A model generated the notes under the pieces. That model was not told the origin of the DNA and ran no database searches. It saw nothing but the letters and a program-made list of their open reading frames with translations. From assembly GCA_020026275.1 (NCBI GenBank), contig JAHHQQ010000020.1, positions 1-31,992 of the forward strand: DNA of 31,992 nt, given 5' to 3'. The stretch comes from Bacteroidales bacterium. Lineage in GTDB: Bacteria > Bacteroidota > Bacteroidia > Bacteroidales > UBA932. Every line of letters starts with the position of its first letter. Positions within the stretch are counted from its first letter, which is position 1. The translations under genes were made by a program, and so were the position numbers. Shown piece by piece: positions 8,801 to 16,297 of this stretch.

Positions 8801-9072
8801 AACCGTTGGGCTGGTTCCCTCCGGATGGAAAAGGCGTCAGGAACGAGTTGTCCATCTTTGATGCGCAAGGACTGGTGTTCCGTCCGGACCGTCTGATACT
8901 CAATGAGAAAGAAGCCATTGTCATCGATTATAAATTCGGAGATCCGGAAGCGAAGTACTGCAGACAGGTCGCCCGGTATGCCGGTCTGCTTGAGCAGATG
9001 GGCTATCCGAAGGTGAAGGGATATCTTTGGTATGTCGGGAAGGAGAGCGGAAATATTGAAGAGGTAAGATAG
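5863..9072 (+). CDS. addA: AddA-type UvrD-family helicase/exonuclease
   Basis: With the ATG at 5863 the protein has 1069 residues; an in-frame TTG at 5854 is possible, but the ATGA overlap and the Walker A motif close to the N-terminus favour 5863. Superfamily 1 helicase motifs are all visible: ASAGSGKT (7-14), DEFQD (396-400), GDIKQSIYRWRGGD, NWRS, IHKSKGLEF and VALTRAKK. The C-terminus has a RecB-like nuclease with RGTVLH, FRPDRL and VIDYK (Asp1022, Lys1024). It should translocate on DNA ends with the AddB-like partner and degrade or resect them to make 3' single strands for RecA. Both nuclease sites look intact. The gene order addB-addA is the usual one for this system. Confidence 0.88.
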   Translation: MIEIVRASAGSGKTFTLAKKYIRLLMEADDRYAYRHILAVTFTNKATEEMKSRILKELHVLATCPDRSDYLSELLPLFSSKEALKEKAAVVLTNILHDYSAFSVSTIDKFFQRALKAFAREIGQFPSYKVELDRKSLVAESVDRILDSIDESNRDLLEWLIDSADESLSKGNHFNIDKGLYEAAEGIKSEDFSNLVKEKGINVAGFYSKSNLTKVRKACKDYIRSYHEKVVKAARSIADAFSNAGIPMEHTTREFMSKAVNLYLGLQPEEDVKVNPTFLKNAAPLVEENNPEKIFPKKNAADAALVNADVTAAVQNLYELLGEPYRLYVTLSTIVKQTYNLGIVKEINDEFQALLKEKNVVSLDETNDILNRIISGTEAPFIYEKLGVRFEHFLLDEFQDTSVVQWENFKPLLEESNANDNENLIVGDIKQSIYRWRGGDWKLLATEVEKSLECSKPAPLKTNWRSSRNVIRFNNAFFQYTIEALSERKPIMSDVLHHIYSDVEQEVSPSKLAAPEEKAGSVEVTYTSDVMGEILSSIGKVMEAGGNYGQIAILVRNNQEGADIAKELSKNSIPVISDDALMVKASSVIARLVALLHYVDNDFSDGKQKSKKQLVNTYLAEKLDIEVPENYCSLADLCEGLLRSLRKNDEERFEREVPYVEAFMDELKDWTSSNGNNLRAFLNWWKDASPKLSSPGSSDAVRIFTIHKSKGLEFEYVIFPYTEEVTLYQRTKAWCVPDFSQVPQHEQYDFIAEGAYQVQLSASSMQSLFSDSYEDEYFFQTVDNLNIFYVALTRAKKGLHLISNWPAKKFLANFEKNGKVNFAEEESLDFNKLMYVYLHTLEGVNLHTQEEGEARKSFFFGAFYPYRELESEGQRYQMEECVYPSCPLNPEGLDGEGNPVVRDRLKFSSDAMDFFGDNGQVGVEASHRIRGTVLHQILSMVVVPEDLEKATMNVRRQGLLTDEQAEEALALLKEEIARVEPLGWFPPDGKGVRNELSIFDAQGLVFRPDRLILNEKEAIVIDYKFGDPEAKYCRQVARYAGLLEQMGYPKVKGYLWYVGKESGNIEEVR

Positions 9073-9097
9073 ATGAAGAAAGAGGTCAAATTTTTAT

Positions 9098-9105
9098 TAT
9101 CTTTG
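9098..9105 (+). promoter_or_regulatory. -7 box upstream of the DUF4290 gene
   Basis: TATCTTTG matches TAnnTTTG and lies 22 bases before the ATG at 9128, in the 55-base gap after addA. The -33 region is not convincing. It may start a DUF4290-ftsK-lolA transcript. Confidence 0.55.
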
Positions 9106-9127
9106 TCCTTTATGAAATAATTTGACT

Positions 9128-9808
9128 ATGGAAGCGAACGAAAATACAATCAAATTGGAATACAATACGGAAAGAAGTCCTTTGTGTATGCCGGAATATG
9201 GCCGCAATGTCAAGAAGATGGTGGACTATCTCAAGACGGTGGAAGACCGTGATGAAAGGACCCGTCAGGCCAAGGCAGTCATCAAGGTGATGGAAATTCT
9301 CAATCCGTCCGTCAAGGTGGAGGACAACTGGGCCCAGCGTCTCTGGGACCATCTCTACATCATGGCAGGTTTCGATCTGGATGTGGATTCCCCTTATCCG
9401 ATGCCGAATCCGGAGCAGCTGGATATCAAGCCGATGTCTATTCCTTTGGAGAAGAAACCGGTTAAGGCTAACCATTATGGTAGGAATATCGAGAGCATCA
9501 TTGCTTTGATTGCTTCAGAACCGGAAGGTGAAAACAAGACCAATATGTTGAAGGCGCTTGCTGTCTATATGCGACAGCAGTATCTGATCTGGAATAAGGA
9601 CAGTGTCGCAGATGAGACTATTTTTGAGGATATCGAGAAATTGTCCGATTACAAGATCAAAGTTCCGGAAGGGATGAGCCTGTCCAAGCTTTCATCCGAC
9701 GCCACTTTTTCCAGACCCGGTCTCAATCTCGACTTCAACAATCAGAACAATAGAAAACAAGGACCGCAGAAAAGGTCATTCCAAAGAAAAAATAATCAGA
9801 AAAGGTAG
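9128..9808 (+). CDS. DUF4290 family protein
   Basis: The 226-residue protein matches the Bacteroidota-restricted DUF4290 family, with an N-terminal LEYNTERSPLCMPEYGRNVKKMV-like signature (about residues 10-32), an NWAQRLWDHLYIMAGFDLDV segment (about 66-85) and a second YGRNIE repeat (about 116-121). It is soluble, with a basic Asn/Gln/Lys/Arg-rich tail (about 200-226) that could contact nucleic acid; this is inference and the family function is unknown to me. The ATG at 9128 is preferred over an in-frame TTG six bases upstream. The stop is five bases from the ftsK start, so the two are very likely co-translated from one message. Confidence 0.85.
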   Translation: MEANENTIKLEYNTERSPLCMPEYGRNVKKMVDYLKTVEDRDERTRQAKAVIKVMEILNPSVKVEDNWAQRLWDHLYIMAGFDLDVDSPYPMPNPEQLDIKPMSIPLEKKPVKANHYGRNIESIIALIASEPEGENKTNMLKALAVYMRQQYLIWNKDSVADETIFEDIEKLSDYKIKVPEGMSLSKLSSDATFSRPGLNLDFNNQNNRKQGPQKRSFQRKNNQKR

Positions 9809-9813
9809 ACTTG

Positions 9814-12336
9814 ATGATGCAGAAACGTCAGAAACAACCGAAAACGTCCAAAAAGATCTCATTGCATTTCAATCTGGATGAAAGGCAGAAGAACATACTT
9901 TCCTGTATTGTAGGCTTGGCTTTCCTGTTCCTCGCTGTTTTCATTTTGGTATCCACTTTTTCCTACATGTTTTCATGGAAGGCTGATCAGAGTATGCTCA
10001 ATGAACCTTTGAGCCGTTCCCTGGAGATGGATGCCCGGAATATGGGGGGGGCAGTGGGAAACAAATTGGGATATTGTCTGGTCAGTCGCTGGTTTGGTCT
10101 GTCTGCATTTGTTTTGGTGTATCTGTTCGGTTATCTTGGACTTAGGGTGTGGAGGATGAATGAGGGCAAGTCTGTTCTGAAAGTGGTGGTCATGTCTTTG
10201 TCTGCAACCTTCATCTTGTCCTGGATTTTTTCTTTGGTTTCCTTGACTTTCAACATCTCAGATGTCTATGGAGGCGGTCTTGGTGGAGAATGTGGCAGTC
10301 AGATTGTCACTTGGAGTTCAAATCTGATGGGGGCATTGGCAACTTTGCTTATCTTGGTCATGTTTGCTTTCATTTGGCTGTTTTTTGCCAGCGACCGGTT
10401 CCTGAACTGGTTCAATGATTTGATGAGCCGCAAGCACGTCAGGAAATCCCATGACGAGGAAGACGGGGAATCCGTTTCCCGGAAAGGTGGTTTCCGTTGG
10501 GGAGAAGCCAAAGAAGCAGAAAATGTTCCCGTAGAGGAGAATGTCACGCCGGCCGCTGAGGAGACCCCTCAGGAAGAGGCGGCTGTCCGGACTCCGGAGG
10601 CCTCTGTTCCTGTACAGGAAATGAAAACGGCTCCAGCCGCTGTTCCGGAACCATTGCATGAGACGGTTGCTCTGCAGGCAGGGGCCGTCCCAGTAGCTAC
10701 TCCGTCATTGAATGATGGATTGGAGATTGAAGTGGGCAAAGAGCTGTCCACAGAAGGGAAGGACCTTCCGCACATCAATGTCAGGGACGAATTGAGTGAT
10801 TACAGATTTCCAGGTCTTGATTTGCTGAAAGATTATGAGAGTTCTCGCTCTTTGGTATCTCAGGAGGAATTGCGCAAGAACAACATGAAGATCCGCGCCA
10901 CCCTCAAGAATTACAATATTGAAGTGGAGAACGTCAAGGCCATTGTCGGACCGACCGTCACGCTATACAAAGTCTATCCTGCTCCGGGTGTCCGTATCGC
11001 CACCATCATCAATTTGCAGGATGACATTGCCATGTCGTTGAATGCCAATGGAGTACGCATCTGCAAACTGTCCGACTCCGTCGGCATTGAAGTGGCGAAT
11101 GAGGTGTCTTCCATCGTGCCGATGAAGGCCATGCTCAATGACAAGGCATTCCGTGAAAGTGATGCGGAACTGCCGGTCGCCATCGGATACGGTATCCTCA
11201 ATCAGGAAGTGAAGGTGTTTGACCTGGCGGAGCTGCCACATATTCTGGTGGCAGGTGCGACCAAGCAGGGAAAATCTGTGGGACTCAACGTCATCATCTC
11301 CTCTTTGCTCTATGCCAAGCATCCTTCGGAGTTGAAATTTGTTTTCATTGATCCGAAGAAGGTGGAGTTTACCAATTATGCTCGTCTGCTCCATCATTTC
11401 CTGGCTGTCCTGCCTACTGCCTCCGGAGAAGAGGATGAGATACGTAATGCCATTGCCAAAGAGCCTAAGCCTGCAGACCAGATTTTAAAGTCGCTTTGCA
11501 TTGAGATGGATGCCCGTTATGATCTGCTGAGCAAAGCCGCAGTCAATAACGTCAAGTCCTACAACGAAAAATACAAGTCCCGCAGATTGCTTCCGACAGA
11601 AGGACACAAGTACCTTCCATACATCGTGGCTGTAGTAGATGAGTATGCCGACTTGACCATCTCGGATGGTTCCGGAGGAGAATCGAAACAGATTGCCAGA
11701 AGCATCAACAGTTCCATTATCCGTCTGGCCCAAAAGGGCAGGGCTGCCGGTATCCATGTGATCATTGCCACCCAGCGTCCATCGGTGGATATCATTACCG
11801 GTGCCATCAAAGGTAACTTTACCGCCCGTATCGCTTTTCGTGTTCTTTCATCTGTCGATTCCAAGACTATTCTAGACTCAACTGGTGCCGAGAAACTGAT
11901 TGGTCGTGGAGACATGATTTATTTTGATGGTGGAGATCGTCAGAGAATCCAGTGTGCCTATATTTCGTTGGAGGAAATTGAGAAAGTGACCCGTTTCATC
12001 GCCGACCAGCAGGGATATAAGAAATCGTACAATACCCCGTATTATCTGCCTGCTCCTGAGGACAATGTTTCAGAAGATGGAGTAAGTATGATTGACATGA
12101 AGAATCTGGATGAACGTTTTGAGGAAGCGGCCAGATTGGTGGTGACTTCCCAGAAAGGTTCCACTTCAGATTTGCAGCGCCGTTTGGGAATGGGGTATGC
12201 CAAAGCAGGCCGTGTGATGGACCAGCTGGAAGCTGCCGGTATTGTCGGTCCGCAGGAAGGTTCCAAGCCAAGACAGGTTCTGGTATCAGATTTGAATGAA
12301 CTGGAACCAATATTGCAGGCTTATATGAACCAATGA
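9814..12336 (+). CDS. ftsK: FtsK/SpoIIIE-type DNA translocase
   Basis: The 840-residue protein has four N-terminal membrane helices (between about residues 29 and 195), an acidic Pro/Ala/Glu-rich linker (about 215-310) and a full motor. The motor has Walker A GATKQGKS (481-488), Walker B VVDEYAD (Asp609, Glu610) and the IATQRPSVDIITG segment. The C-terminal region (about 770-840) has the gamma winged-helix pattern (LQRRLGMGYAKAGRVMDQLE) that recognises polar DNA signals in FtsK. It pumps chromosome DNA through the division septum and activates XerCD/dif recombination. Start: TTG 9811, ATG 9814 and ATG 9817 are all possible; the first ATG is used. The stop lies one base before the lolA-like start, so the two are coupled. 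Confidence 0.95.
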   Translation: MMQKRQKQPKTSKKISLHFNLDERQKNILSCIVGLAFLFLAVFILVSTFSYMFSWKADQSMLNEPLSRSLEMDARNMGGAVGNKLGYCLVSRWFGLSAFVLVYLFGYLGLRVWRMNEGKSVLKVVVMSLSATFILSWIFSLVSLTFNISDVYGGGLGGECGSQIVTWSSNLMGALATLLILVMFAFIWLFFASDRFLNWFNDLMSRKHVRKSHDEEDGESVSRKGGFRWGEAKEAENVPVEENVTPAAEETPQEEAAVRTPEASVPVQEMKTAPAAVPEPLHETVALQAGAVPVATPSLNDGLEIEVGKELSTEGKDLPHINVRDELSDYRFPGLDLLKDYESSRSLVSQEELRKNNMKIRATLKNYNIEVENVKAIVGPTVTLYKVYPAPGVRIATIINLQDDIAMSLNANGVRICKLSDSVGIEVANEVSSIVPMKAMLNDKAFRESDAELPVAIGYGILNQEVKVFDLAELPHILVAGATKQGKSVGLNVIISSLLYAKHPSELKFVFIDPKKVEFTNYARLLHHFLAVLPTASGEEDEIRNAIAKEPKPADQILKSLCIEMDARYDLLSKAAVNNVKSYNEKYKSRRLLPTEGHKYLPYIVAVVDEYADLTISDGSGGESKQIARSINSSIIRLAQKGRAAGIHVIIATQRPSVDIITGAIKGNFTARIAFRVLSSVDSKTILDSTGAEKLIGRGDMIYFDGGDRQRIQCAYISLEEIEKVTRFIADQQGYKKSYNTPYYLPAPEDNVSEDGVSMIDMKNLDERFEEAARLVVTSQKGSTSDLQRRLGMGYAKAGRVMDQLEAAGIVGPQEGSKPRQVLVSDLNELEPILQAYMNQ

Positions 12337-12337
12337 T

Positions 12338-12964
12338 ATGAAAAAGATACTGATTTCTATATTTTTACTGCTGGCACTCTGGCCGGCAATCGCACAGCAA
12401 CCCGCCGCACAGACAGAAGATGTGGTGCAGCGTTTTGTGGAAAAAGTGGAAAAGTCACAGTTTTCTGTGGATTACTCCTTTCTGATTGAAGAAAAGACCA
12501 GGATGACAGGAAAAGGTTCGGCTACCGTTCAGAAAAATGCATTCAAACTGCAGCAGAATGGGCTGGAAGTCTATTCCGACGGACAGACCCGATGGACGGT
12601 CGACCGCGCCGCAAAGGAAGTGGTGGTCGAAGCGGAAAGCATGGAAACCAGTTCGGACAATGCCATCTCCCTGCTGACAGAAATCAACACCCTGTTCGCC
12701 GTCGGTCCGCTGCAGGAAGGAACATTCCAGAACCAGTCTGCCAGTTATGCCATCTTGTCCGCCAAACAGGCGGGAAATGTTCATCTCGTCAAATTCTATT
12801 TCCGGGGAGAAGCTCCGATCGGAATGATTGTCACGCTAAGCGATGATCGGGTGGTGGAAATCTCCTTCAACCGGATCGGATTCAAGGAACCGGGAAAACT
12901 CACCGATTTCACCTTTGATACGGAGCACCTGGACGATTCCTGGATTGTCAATGATTTGCGCTAG
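12338..12964 (+). CDS. lolA: LolA-like outer-membrane lipoprotein carrier
   Basis: The 208-residue protein has a clear cleavable signal peptide (basic KK, a hydrophobic core of about 13 residues, cleavage near AIAQQ at about residue 19-20). The mature part has the LolA/LolB-like half-barrel pattern: FSVDYSFLIEEKTRMTGKGSA-type antiparallel strands (about 42-62), an SDGQTRWTVD strand (about 80-89) and a C-terminal strand ending in NDLR. LolA ferries lipoproteins across the periplasm to the outer membrane; several lipoproteins are encoded nearby. It follows ftsK by one base. Its TAG stop shares the palindrome CTAG (12961-12964) with the stop of the convergent apbE gene. Confidence 0.8.
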   Translation: MKKILISIFLLLALWPAIAQQPAAQTEDVVQRFVEKVEKSQFSVDYSFLIEEKTRMTGKGSATVQKNAFKLQQNGLEVYSDGQTRWTVDRAAKEVVVEAESMETSSDNAISLLTEINTLFAVGPLQEGTFQNQSASYAILSAKQAGNVHLVKFYFRGEAPIGMIVTLSDDRVVEISFNRIGFKEPGKLTDFTFDTEHLDDSWIVNDLR

Positions 12965-14031
12965 TTCATTTCTTTGAGGAGAAAACCGGAGGAGGCCCAC
13001 TCCTTCATCTCTTCTCCATCACCATAGACCAGATAGCCCTCGATTCCTTCCTGGGATTCGATGAATTCCTGAGCCTTTTCCAGACCCAGCACCATGCAGT
13101 AGGTAGCATAGGCATCCGCTGTCATGGAATCATCGGCAATGATGGTGGCGCTGAGCAGATTGTGATTTACAGGATAACCTGTCTTGGGATCGATGGTGTG
13201 TGAATATTTCTGTCCGTCCTTGATGTAGAATTTCCTGTAGTTGCCAGAAGTGACTACACCATGAGGTTTGCCGTCTGACTGCCAGATGGCCTGAATATCT
13301 TTTCCTGGCTGGTTGTTCCCATCTTCAGGACGGTCAACACCGATGCTCCAGCCCTGTCCGTTCGGATTGACTCCGTCACAGAAGATTTCTCCGACTTCCA
13401 CTAGCATGTCTTTGACCCCCAAGGAATAGAGGTAAGTGGCAATTTGATCACAACTGTATCCTTGAGCGATGGCGTTGTAGTTTAGAATTGGAAGTTCTGC
13501 TGATGTCTTCTGCCCTTGTACAATCAGATTTTCAGCGGAGAATCTGCCTTGCAAATCAGGAACGATTTCCTGCTGGAGTCTCTTCATGCCAATGACTTTC
13601 AAGGTCTCCAGAATCATCTGGTCGGAAGGAAGACTATCTTTCGTGAAGCCGAAGCCCCACAGGTCGAACAATTTGCCAGATGCGACATCTAACAATCCAT
13701 CGCTCTCTTTCCAGAAACGGTAGGCTTCTGAATAGATGTCCTTGAACATTGTATTGGGTACAATGGTTTCTCCTCGGTTGAATCGGCTGATCATGGAACC
13801 TTTGTTATATCCTGAAAGAGTTGTGTCAATCATTTGGAAAATGGAGTCAATGGAGGCTTTGATTTGCATGGGAGAAGTGTGGATTCGTCCATGAGAACCA
13901 TTCAAATTCAATTTGACAGTGTAGGTGCCTCCTTGGGCATAGCCGGAAATGGCAATATATTTGTCTTGGGGCTGGCAAGCAGTCAAGGCGAAAGCCAGAC
14001 AGCCGATTATGAGGGGAAACCTTTTCAACAT
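12961..14031 (-). CDS. apbE: FAD:protein FMN transferase (ApbE), lipoprotein
   Basis: The start at 14031 is chosen because it gives a textbook lipoprotein signal with lipobox LTAC (Cys19); the frame is open 15 codons further to a TTG. The 356-residue protein has the ApbE signatures: GGTYTV near the N-terminus, LSGYNKGSMISRFN, AIAQGYSCD, GVVTSGNYRKF, YSHTIDPKTGYPV and a metal-binding DDSMTADAYAT segment. ApbE transfers FMN from FAD onto Thr/Ser of target proteins such as NqrB/NqrC or RnfG subunits, acting outside the cytoplasmic membrane. No flavinylated target gene is present in the window. The gene is monocistronic and convergent with lolA. Confidence 0.92.
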   Translation of the reverse strand: MLKRFPLIIGCLAFALTACQPQDKYIAISGYAQGGTYTVKLNLNGSHGRIHTSPMQIKASIDSIFQMIDTTLSGYNKGSMISRFNRGETIVPNTMFKDIYSEAYRFWKESDGLLDVASGKLFDLWGFGFTKDSLPSDQMILETLKVIGMKRLQQEIVPDLQGRFSAENLIVQGQKTSAELPILNYNAIAQGYSCDQIATYLYSLGVKDMLVEVGEIFCDGVNPNGQGWSIGVDRPEDGNNQPGKDIQAIWQSDGKPHGVVTSGNYRKFYIKDGQKYSHTIDPKTGYPVNHNLLSATIIADDSMTADAYATYCMVLGLEKAQEFIESQEGIEGYLVYGDGEEMKEWASSGFLLKEMN

Positions 14032-14056
14032 AATTGCTAAGAGTAAAGTATTTGAA

Positions 14057-14064
14057 CAAAGATA
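14057..14064 (-). promoter_or_regulatory. -7 box of apbE
   Basis: Minus-strand TATCTTTG matches TAnnTTTG and lies 25 bases upstream of the ATG. A clear -33 TTTG is lacking. Confidence 0.55.
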
Positions 14065-14115
14065 AGGGAAATTCAAGATAAATTTCGATATTTGTATTTT
14101 AATTCGAATGGAAAT

Positions 14116-15117
14116 ATGAAGATAGATAAATTCCTCATGCTGGCACTTTCTGCCGCATTGGTGTTCATGCCTTCTTGCAAGAAAGAAAAGAAAGAGGACG
14201 TGAAGTACAAGAATTCCTTCAAGGGGAGCATCTCATTCGCACTTCCAGATTTTGTGGCTCCTGGTGATGTCTATGAACTGGAACCGACCGGTCTGACTCG
14301 TCCGGAAGAAGGGAAGGGAATCGGATATTATTGGGCTTGTCCTGAACTGGGCATCAAGAAAGATACGACTAGAGTGGAGGATGACCCTTTGGAAAAGAAG
14401 GGAAAATTGACGCTGTCAATTAAAGATACTTTAGGAAAATTGACCCTCAAATGTGTTGCTTTCGCAGACGGTTACTATACATCTTCGACAAGCAAGGAGT
14501 TTGTTGTCCTTCATCCGGAGAAGTCATTGGTTGTGGAGAATCCTGTTATAGATGCCAAGACAATGGAAGATGTCCGTGACGGCAAGAAATATTCCTATCG
14601 AAAAGTAGGTGATTTGGATTGGATGATTGAAAATCTCGCTTATGCTGAAGCCGGTGTTTCGTATTACGAATGCAAGGCGGCTGATCCGATCGTTGGCCGA
14701 TTTTACACTTGGAATGAAGCCAAGAAGGTCTGTCCGGAAGGATGGAGGCTTCCTTCAAAAGCAGATTGGGATAACCTGATTGCTTCCATGGGGGCCGATT
14801 CCAAGAGTCCGATGGAAGGGATTTCCGGTTCAATGATGACTCGTGCCAGTGTCAATAAGGAGAATTTGTGGGAATTTTGGCCAGAAGTCAAGATTACCAA
14901 TCAATCTGGTTTCAGTGCTCTGCCTGCCGGGTATGTACAATATTCAGGAAAGGTCGCTCAGTTTGCAGGTGCTTTCCAGTATGCCGCTTTCTGGTCCACA
15001 GAAGAGAGGGATGAGGAACAGGCTACCTATTATTATCTTTTCATGAAAAATCCAGATTTGCTGGTTAACTTTGGTCACAAGAGCAGTTTTGCCGCTTCTG
15101 TCAGATGTGTGAGATAA
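14116..15117 (+). CDS. FISUMP-domain lipoprotein
   Basis: The ATG at 14116 gives a 333-residue protein with a lipoprotein signal (lipobox MPSC, Cys21, followed by a Lys/Glu stretch). An in-frame TTG at 14092 is less likely. The C-terminal half (about residues 140-333) fits the Fibrobacter succinogenes major paralogous (FISUMP) domain: DGKKYSYRKVGDLDWMIENLAY, then VGRFYTWNEAKKVCPEGWRLPSKADWDNL, FSALPAGY, FWSTEE and a terminal VRCVR. The middle (about 20-135) is beta-rich without a family I recognise. Such proteins are surface-exposed in relatives but of unknown function. Its last 17 bases overlap the end of the convergent comEC-like gene. Confidence 0.8.
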   Translation: MKIDKFLMLALSAALVFMPSCKKEKKEDVKYKNSFKGSISFALPDFVAPGDVYELEPTGLTRPEEGKGIGYYWACPELGIKKDTTRVEDDPLEKKGKLTLSIKDTLGKLTLKCVAFADGYYTSSTSKEFVVLHPEKSLVVENPVIDAKTMEDVRDGKKYSYRKVGDLDWMIENLAYAEAGVSYYECKAADPIVGRFYTWNEAKKVCPEGWRLPSKADWDNLIASMGADSKSPMEGISGSMMTRASVNKENLWEFWPEVKITNQSGFSALPAGYVQYSGKVAQFAGAFQYAAFWSTEERDEEQATYYYLFMKNPDLLVNFGHKSSFAASVRCVR

Positions 15118-16195
15118 TTTCCATAGCATCTATCAGAATTTGAATGATATGGTTCCCAATCTTCCCCAGGAAGGTTGGGAATATTTTTATGGATCCCAAT
15201 GCAATCATCAGCACAGTGATTCCCATTGTCAAAGTCGTCAAGGGAATGGCCACCAGATTGGTGATGAGGAAATAGGTGGGGATCGTTTTGAAATGGTACA
15301 GAACGAGTGGTGCGGTGAATATTTGACAGGAAATAGTCAGTGATGCCAGGTTCCATATTTTCTGGAGGAGTGGAAAGTGCAGGTTCCTGTTTTTCAAGAG
15401 AGGGTAGATCCAGCAGATTCCTGCCATAGCCAGGTAGGACAGTTGGAAACCGAGCTCTTTGATCGAAAGGGGATCCAGCACAAGCTGGATGAAGAGAGCA
15501 GAACAGAGGGTGTGTGACAGTTTCATCTGGCGGTGCATTAGATGAGTGCATTCGTTGAGCAGAATGAATAGGAAAGCGCGTACCAGAGAAGGGGAGGATC
15601 CTGTAGCCAGTACGTAGGTGCCGGAAATGAGCAGGATCGTGACGGTACGCGCCGCCTGGATGCTGGGTCGGTTGCCCCATGTTCGGAGAAGGCTGTGCAA
15701 GATGGAATAGAGAATGCCAATATGAAGTCCAGACAAGGCCAGAATATGTGCCGCTCCGCTTTCTCGGAAAGCATCAATCACCTCTTTCCCAAGATCGCCT
15801 TTGTCTCCCAGAACCAGCGCTTTCATCATGGATTTGCTTTCTGGGGCAGTGGCTGGAAACTGGTCTATGATTCTCGAGACGGATTTTGCCAGTTGGCTGG
15901 GAACTTCGTTCAGAAAAGGAAGAGAAAGATTGAACGGTCGGGAAATCTGTTCGGAAGAAAAGCAGAATATTCCCGTCAGAAACAGAAGAACATGGAGACA
16001 GGACATCTTCCTGTATTGCAGGTCATGGTCAAGAAGTACTTTCTTTCCAAGGAAAAAGGCAAATGGAAATAAGACAAAAACACAAAGAGAAGTGCATAGA
16101 AATGCATTCCCGCCAAATCGTAGAATCAATGAACCCGACGCAATACCTGCTACGAATGATGCAGATATATCCACAATATCTTTTCCCTCTTTCAT
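15101..16195 (-). CDS. ComEC/Rec2-family membrane protein, short form
   Basis: The 364-residue protein has many hydrophobic segments and the ComEC competence-domain core: KALVLGDKGDLGKEVIDAFRESGAAHILALSGLHIGIL at about residues 124-161, followed by the helices of the competence domain to the end. ComEC forms the inner-membrane channel for single-strand DNA uptake. Full-length ComEC is generally about 650-800 residues with a C-terminal metallo-beta-lactamase-like domain; that domain is absent here, and the frame stops inside the convergent FISUMP gene. A naturally short version or a truncation by rearrangement are both possible. The start at 16195 puts residues 10-35 in a first membrane helix. 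It diverges from ackA. Confidence 0.83.
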   Translation of the reverse strand: MKEGKDIVDISASFVAGIASGSLILRFGGNAFLCTSLCVFVLFPFAFFLGKKVLLDHDLQYRKMSCLHVLLFLTGIFCFSSEQISRPFNLSLPFLNEVPSQLAKSVSRIIDQFPATAPESKSMMKALVLGDKGDLGKEVIDAFRESGAAHILALSGLHIGILYSILHSLLRTWGNRPSIQAARTVTILLISGTYVLATGSSPSLVRAFLFILLNECTHLMHRQMKLSHTLCSALFIQLVLDPLSIKELGFQLSYLAMAGICWIYPLLKNRNLHFPLLQKIWNLASLTISCQIFTAPLVLYHFKTIPTYFLITNLVAIPLTTLTMGITVLMIALGSIKIFPTFLGKIGNHIIQILIDAMEIISHI

Positions 16196-16208
16196 AACTT
16201 TCAGACGT

Positions 16209-16240
16209 ATTGCGAAAATAGCTATTATTTTCTAACTTTG
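16209..16240 (+). promoter_or_regulatory. Promoter of ackA-ptb
   Basis: ATTG (16209-16212, one mismatch to TTTG) and TAACTTTG (16233-16240, full TAnnTTTG match) are separated by 20 bases. The predicted start leaves a leader of about 50 bases before the ackA ATG. The element TAACTTTGTA recurs in the promoter at 24645. Confidence 0.7.
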
Positions 16241-16297
16241 TAAGACTTACCCAATAAGATATTTACAGTAAATTAAAACTATATAAACTCAAATCAA

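Noticed and set aside
11254..11277. Lys in the FtsK Walker A loop (GATKQGKS) as a defect
   Set aside because: The GxxxxGK(S/T) pattern is intact, so the motor should still bind ATP; the variable position differs, not a catalytic one.
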